DNA of 8,778 nucleotides, taken from contig DAOWDR010000174.1 of assembly GCA_030638935.1 (NCBI GenBank), positions 1 through 8,778 on the forward strand, in the 5' to 3' direction. A model generated the notes under the pieces. That model made no database searches, was not told the DNA's origin, and was given only the letters and a program-made list of their open reading frames with translations. The stretch is from Desulfobacteraceae bacterium. Its GTDB lineage: Bacteria > Desulfobacterota > Desulfobacteria > Desulfobacterales > Desulfobacteraceae. Position numbers and translations under genes: made by a program. Shown here piece by piece: positions 6,181-8,778 of this stretch. Numbering within the stretch: position 1 is the first letter of the stretch; the number at the start of each line of letters is the position of its first letter.

Positions 6181-6235
6181 GCAGGCCCCAAGAGAACCAT
6201 GAAAAAACTCTTTGGTATTTTTAAGCAATTGCAAT

Positions 6236-6252
6236 ATAAAAGGAACTTTTAT
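6236..6252. promoter_or_regulatory. Perfect 7-3-7 dyad upstream of mntP, candidate operator
   Basis: ATAAAAG-GAA-CTTTTAT is a perfect 17-bp inverted repeat, 41 nt before the mntP start in the rubrerythrin/mntP divergent gap. A TTGCAA (6229-6234) and a TATAGG (6250-6255) flank or overlap it and could be promoter elements. The size, AT-richness and position between a peroxide gene and a manganese gene resemble operators of metal- or peroxide-sensing regulators (Fur/PerR or DtxR/MntR type). The regulator cannot be assigned from sequence. Confidence 0.4.
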
Positions 6253-6293
6253 AGGGTGATCATAAATTTTAATAAATAATATAAGAACTTAAT

Positions 6294-6854
6294 ATGGGAA
6301 CCATTGATATTATCGTGATCGCAGTGGGACTGGCAATGGATGCGGCTGCCGTTTCCCTGGCTGCTGCGGCCTCGGGGTTTGCTAAGGATGGCCGGGCTGT
6401 TTTTAGGCTGGCATTCCACTTTGGGTTGTTTCAGTTTTTCATGCCGGTGGCTGGATGGTTTTTGGGAATCGGTTTTGTCTCCTATCTCAAGTCCTTTGAT
6501 CACTGGATCGCCTTTGGCCTGCTCCTGTTTGTTGGGGGGCGCATGATTTGTTCCGGGATGGATAGTTCCCAAACCACCATCAAAAAAGATCCCTCCCGGG
6601 GCATGACCATGGTGATGCTCAGCATTGCCACCAGCATTGATGCTTTGGCCATTGGCTTAAGCCTTGCCATGCTGGATGTTAATATCTGGTATCCCAGCGT
6701 AATAATCGGAGTTATTACAGCAGGGCTGTCCCTCTTGGCCATCAGCATTGGAAAACGACTGGGAGTTCTGTTTGGCAAACGCATGGAAATTGTTGGAGGG
6801 CTGATTTTAATTTTCATTGGTTCAAGAATATTGTTCCTTGAATTTTTTGCATGA
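6294..6854 (+). CDS. mntP: Manganese efflux pump MntP
   Basis: This inner-membrane exporter lowers cytoplasmic Mn(II). It is 186 aa, very close to E. coli MntP (188 aa), with six predicted membrane segments at about 4-24, 36-60, 69-86, 105-127, 132-152 and 166-184. The paired internal-repeat motifs are both present: AMDAAAVSLA with Asp16 and ATSIDALAIGLSLAML with Asp116, corresponding to the functionally important E. coli Asp16 and Asp118. HWIAFGLLLFVGGRMI also matches the family closely. ATG 6294 gives an N-terminus that aligns directly with E. coli (xMDA at residue 15-17), although there is no good Shine-Dalgarno in the AT-rich leader. I see no yybP-ykoY manganese riboswitch upstream; a dyad at 6236-6252 may regulate instead. 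It is divergent from the rubrerythrin-like gene. Confidence 0.95.
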   Translation: MGTIDIIVIAVGLAMDAAAVSLAAAASGFAKDGRAVFRLAFHFGLFQFFMPVAGWFLGIGFVSYLKSFDHWIAFGLLLFVGGRMICSGMDSSQTTIKKDPSRGMTMVMLSIATSIDALAIGLSLAMLDVNIWYPSVIIGVITAGLSLLAISIGKRLGVLFGKRMEIVGGLILIFIGSRILFLEFFA

Positions 6855-6925
6855 GCCTAAGGTCTGCCGAGCCCAAGCAAGCCTGGGTTGTGGAAAATAC
6901 TTAAACTTTAAAAAAGAGAGAGCCC

Positions 6926-7813
6926 ATGTTAACACCTGAACTACCCTTTTTAAATGATCCCGAGGGGGATAGCCTGCCCTTGGGCCTGCCCCGGGTAATT
7001 GATGCCCACGTCCATATATTTCCGGATAAAATATTTTCCGCTGTCAGGAACTGGTTTGACGCCTATGCCTGGAAGATTCGCTACCGGGATAATAGTGTTG
7101 ATTTGCTCTCCTTTCTTTTGAACCAAGGGGTGGACCGGATAGTGGCCTTGCAATATGCCCATAAACCAGGGATTGCCAGATCTTTGAATCAGTATATGAG
7201 TGAAGTTTGTCATGGGTTTGACGGCCGGGTTCTTGGCATGGCAACGGTTTTTCCAGGAGAAAAGGACGGGGCCGGGATTTTGAAACAGGCCTTTGAAGCG
7301 GGACTATCAGGGGTGAAACTCCATGCCCATGTCCAGTGTTTTGACATGAACCAGCCTGAAATGACACCCCTCTATGAGGTCTGTGCCCGGGAAAACAAAC
7401 CCATGATCATGCATGTGGGCCAGGAGCCCAAAAGCGAACACTATCTTTGCGATCCCTATGAGATCTGCCGGGCTGATAAGCTTGAAATAGTTCTAAAAGA
7501 GTTTCCCACCCTTAAAATCTGCGTTCCACATCTGGGGTTTGACGAGATTCTCCCCTATAGGACCTTGATTGAAAAATATGACAACCTATGGCTGGATACG
7601 GCCATGGTTCTGACGGATTATTTTCCTAGAGGGAATCGGGTGGAACTTGAAACCTATCGAATGGACAGAATAATGTACGGGTCTGATTTTCCCAATATCC
7701 CCTATGCCTGGGACCGGGAACTTTTATGGCTGAAAAACTCGTCCCTGTCCAGGTCGGATCTTGAACAGGTGTTATACAGGAATGCTGAAGTGTTTTTTGA
7801 TCTGGCTCCCTGA
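6926..7813 (+). CDS. Amidohydrolase family metal-dependent hydrolase (Amidohydro_2)
   Basis: This 295-aa TIM-barrel protein belongs to the Amidohydro_2 group, which includes decarboxylases and lactone or amide hydrolases. Metal-site motifs appear in the expected order: HxH on strand 1 (H28/H30 in IDAHVHIF), GVKLHAHVQ (K131/H133), H163 in MIMHVG, H202 in CVPHLG and D254 in YGSDFPNIPY. The C-terminal GSDFP followed by a short helical region ending in 'NAEVFF' is typical of the group. No signal peptide is seen, so it should be cytoplasmic. The start ATG 6926 follows AAGAGAGAG, a modest ribosome binding site. Its 71-nt distance from mntP on the same strand allows co-transcription, but a weak CCCA/TGGG hairpin lies between. 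The substrate cannot be named from sequence. Confidence 0.88.
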   Translation: MLTPELPFLNDPEGDSLPLGLPRVIDAHVHIFPDKIFSAVRNWFDAYAWKIRYRDNSVDLLSFLLNQGVDRIVALQYAHKPGIARSLNQYMSEVCHGFDGRVLGMATVFPGEKDGAGILKQAFEAGLSGVKLHAHVQCFDMNQPEMTPLYEVCARENKPMIMHVGQEPKSEHYLCDPYEICRADKLEIVLKEFPTLKICVPHLGFDEILPYRTLIEKYDNLWLDTAMVLTDYFPRGNRVELETYRMDRIMYGSDFPNIPYAWDRELLWLKNSSLSRSDLEQVLYRNAEVFFDLAP

Positions 7814-7842
7814 TGATACCAGCTCCAGACCCAATTTGCTTT

Positions 7843-7854
7843 GTTGAATTCAAC
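7843..7854. promoter_or_regulatory. 12-bp palindrome GTTGAATTCAAC
   Basis: A perfect palindrome lies in the 148-nt gap before the PilZ gene, 31 nt upstream of its candidate -35 hexamer. It could be a regulator site for pilZ, but a single 12-bp palindrome is weak evidence. Confidence 0.2.
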
Positions 7855-7884
7855 GATAGATCCTTTTGCATGCCATTTTAGTGC

Positions 7885-7913
7885 TTGACAAAAATAATGT
7901 GAATCAATACTTA
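7885..7913 (+). promoter_or_regulatory. Candidate promoter of the PilZ gene
   Basis: A perfect TTGACA sits at 7885-7890. The -10 is unclear: AATACT (7906-7911, 15-nt spacer) and TACTTA (7908-7913, 17-nt spacer) are both imperfect, suggesting an activator-dependent or weak promoter. Two TGAATC copies exactly 20 nt apart (7900-7905 and 7920-7925) bracket the -10 region. Confidence 0.4.
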
Positions 7914-7961
7914 TTTTAATGAATCCTAATTATTTGATAAGCATATGGAAAGGAACAGCTC

Positions 7962-8624
7962 ATGGAAGAAGTAGAAGGACTTTTGGAGCTCAATAAATCC
8001 GAAGGCATTTATATTGATATTGGCACTGAGGTTTATCTTGAAATAGAAGGGGTTAATTTTTCTGTAACAAGTATTTTTATTGGTATGCTTAAAGATGAAT
8101 TCATGATCGTTACCCTTCCCAAAAGATATAAGAGCATAAAAAACAAATTGTTTCCTTCCGATACAATGGTTGTCAAATATCTACACGAGGGATCTGTCTA
8201 TGCATTCCAAACCAGCGTGATAGAAACAATAACAAATCCCATCAGAGCTCTTGCCCTAGAATATCCTAAAGTGGTTCAACAAAGAGAACTCAGAGTTGTT
8301 AAAAGAAATAATGTTGTGGTTCCAGCCAGAGTTGAAGCGAAAAAGAAAGACTTTCCCGTGGTGATCTTTGATATCAGCAAAAAAGGTTGCAGATTTAAGT
8401 ACCATGACAGCATAAGTAATATTTCTTCGTTGAGAGAGGGAGATATTTTAAGGGTTTACTGCCAGTTTCCCGGAGTTGCCGATGAAATAGGCGCCATGGC
8501 ATGTGTTAAAAATATTAAAAGAGAACAAGGGCAGCTTACCATTGGAGCTGAATTCCAAGATATCACTAAAGCTTTTTTATTACCCTTAATGCACTTTTTA
8601 TATTCCATCGAAGACTTTGCTTAA
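7962..8624 (+). CDS. PilZ-domain c-di-GMP receptor with YcgR-like N-terminal domain
   Basis: This 220-aa cytoplasmic protein has two domains. Residues about 10-100 form a beta-rich YcgR/PilZN-type domain (GTEVYLEIEGVNFSVTSIFI and later strands). Residues about 106-215 form a PilZ domain that binds cyclic di-GMP. The binding motifs are intact: RxxxR at R111-R115, preceded by QQRE, and DxSxxG at D137-G142 (DISKKG). Proteins of this layout adjust flagellar motor output or other surface behaviour when c-di-GMP rises; the target here is unknown because no flagellar or pilus gene is near. The start has AAAGGAA about seven bases upstream. All ten Arg codons are AGA (nine) or AGG (one), and the gene is visibly AT-rich, unlike the preceding amidohydrolase, which uses ten CGN codons among 17. 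This suggests horizontal acquisition or a different expression class. Confidence 0.9.
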   Translation: MEEVEGLLELNKSEGIYIDIGTEVYLEIEGVNFSVTSIFIGMLKDEFMIVTLPKRYKSIKNKLFPSDTMVVKYLHEGSVYAFQTSVIETITNPIRALALEYPKVVQQRELRVVKRNNVVVPARVEAKKKDFPVVIFDISKKGCRFKYHDSISNISSLREGDILRVYCQFPGVADEIGAMACVKNIKREQGQLTIGAEFQDITKAFLLPLMHFLYSIEDFA

Positions 8625-8647
8625 AAAATGTTGGGAAAGATCCATGG

Positions 8648-8661
8648 CCCATGATCATGGG
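8648..8661. repeat. 14-bp palindrome CCCATGATCATGGG
   Basis: A perfect 14-bp palindrome lies 23 nt after the PilZ stop and 24 nt before the large hairpin. With no loop it is not a terminator by itself. Its role is unknown, and it could be a protein-binding site or chance. Confidence 0.3.
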
Positions 8662-8685
8662 ACTGGGTGCCCACTGACCTGTAAA

Positions 8686-8726
8686 TTAAGATCTCCATAT
8701 ACCCTTGGGGTATATGGAGATCTTAA
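8686..8726. terminator. Perfect 19-bp hairpin between convergent genes
   Basis: The left arm TTAAGATCTCCATATACCC (8686-8704), a 3-nt loop TTG and an exactly complementary right arm (8708-8726) make a 41-nt perfect stem-loop. It lies between the PilZ stop (8624) and the apparent 3' end of a minus-strand gene (8743), the place for a bidirectional terminator. Neither side has a clean long T-run (CATTTGATTTAAT on plus, TTTAC on minus), so it may instead protect transcript ends or be a small palindromic repeat. Confidence 0.6.
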
Positions 8727-8742
8727 CATTTGATTTAATGGG

Positions 8743-8778
8743 CTATCCCAGAATTTTTTTAAGGTCGCCTTCGGGAGT
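8743..8778 (-). CDS. C-terminal fragment of a minus-strand gene (partial)
   Basis: Read leftwards from the window edge, an open frame encodes TPEGDLKKILG followed by TAG (complement of 8743-8745). The residues look like a natural protein C-terminus. The stop lies just before an AT-rich spacer and the large hairpin, as expected for the end of a gene. Only 11 codons are visible, so the family cannot be named and chance coding is possible. Confidence 0.4.
   Translation of the reverse strand, partial: TPEGDLKKILG

Noticed and set aside
6188..6222. CCAAGAG/CTCTTTGG hairpin followed by TATTTTT as a terminator
   Set aside because: The stem has a bulge and a 13-nt loop and lies between two divergent 5' ends, where no transcript needs terminating on the plus strand.
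6108..6293. yybP-ykoY manganese riboswitch before mntP
   Set aside because: I looked for the paired conserved loops of the class and do not see them. The leader is short and AT-rich.

Overview
The window carries eleven complete protein genes, one tiny coupled ORF and the last codons of a further gene. No rRNA, tRNA, CRISPR array, transposase or phage gene is visible. Gene content suggests an anaerobic Desulfobacterota bacterium, most like the sulfate-reducing Desulfobacteraceae: a class II fumarase (a TCA enzyme used by complete oxidisers), an exported pentahaem cytochrome c, a rubrerythrin-type ferritin-like protein, an Mn(II) exporter and a PilZ (c-di-GMP) receptor. This taxonomic placement is inference from gene content and style, not from a marker gene.

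Layout. Positions 11-1147 (minus) encode an SPFH-domain protein of the YdjI type with three C-terminal zinc ribbons. It is transcribed divergently from the next block, and the gap between them holds a strong-looking minus-strand promoter with a dyad in its spacer. Positions 1291-3589 (plus) form a compact run: fumC, a 70-aa unknown protein, a dihydrofolate-reductase/RibD-C-fold enzyme, and a 32-aa ORF whose start overlaps the stop of the enzyme (ATGA). A 188-nt gap follows, with a promoter-like pair, two hairpins and a T-tract. Next come a 141-aa unknown protein (coiled coil plus beta-rich tail) and the pentahaem cytochrome, whose most likely start is an internal TTG at 4264 rather than the upstream ATG.

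Positions 5607-6107 (minus) encode the rubrerythrin-like protein, tail to tail with the cytochrome with only 2 nt between stop codons. It is divergent from mntP (6294-6854), and a perfect 7+3+7 dyad lies in the shared 186-nt gap. An Amidohydro_2 family hydrolase (6926-7813) follows. A two-domain YcgR-like PilZ protein (7962-8624) is clearly more AT-rich and uses AGA/AGG for all ten arginines, unlike its neighbours. The right edge has a perfect 19-bp hairpin and then, on the minus strand, the apparent last 11 codons plus stop of another gene.

How the genes fit together. The rubrerythrin/mntP pair fits a redox and metal homeostasis theme (peroxide detoxification and manganese efflux). fumC and the reductase are metabolic housekeeping genes. 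The cytochrome is a periplasmic electron carrier or reductase of unknown partner. PilZ is a c-di-GMP output. The window does not look like one dedicated multi-gene system. The least explained elements are the 32-aa coupled ORF, the structured leader at 3590-3777, the 141-aa protein and the compositionally distinct pilZ segment.
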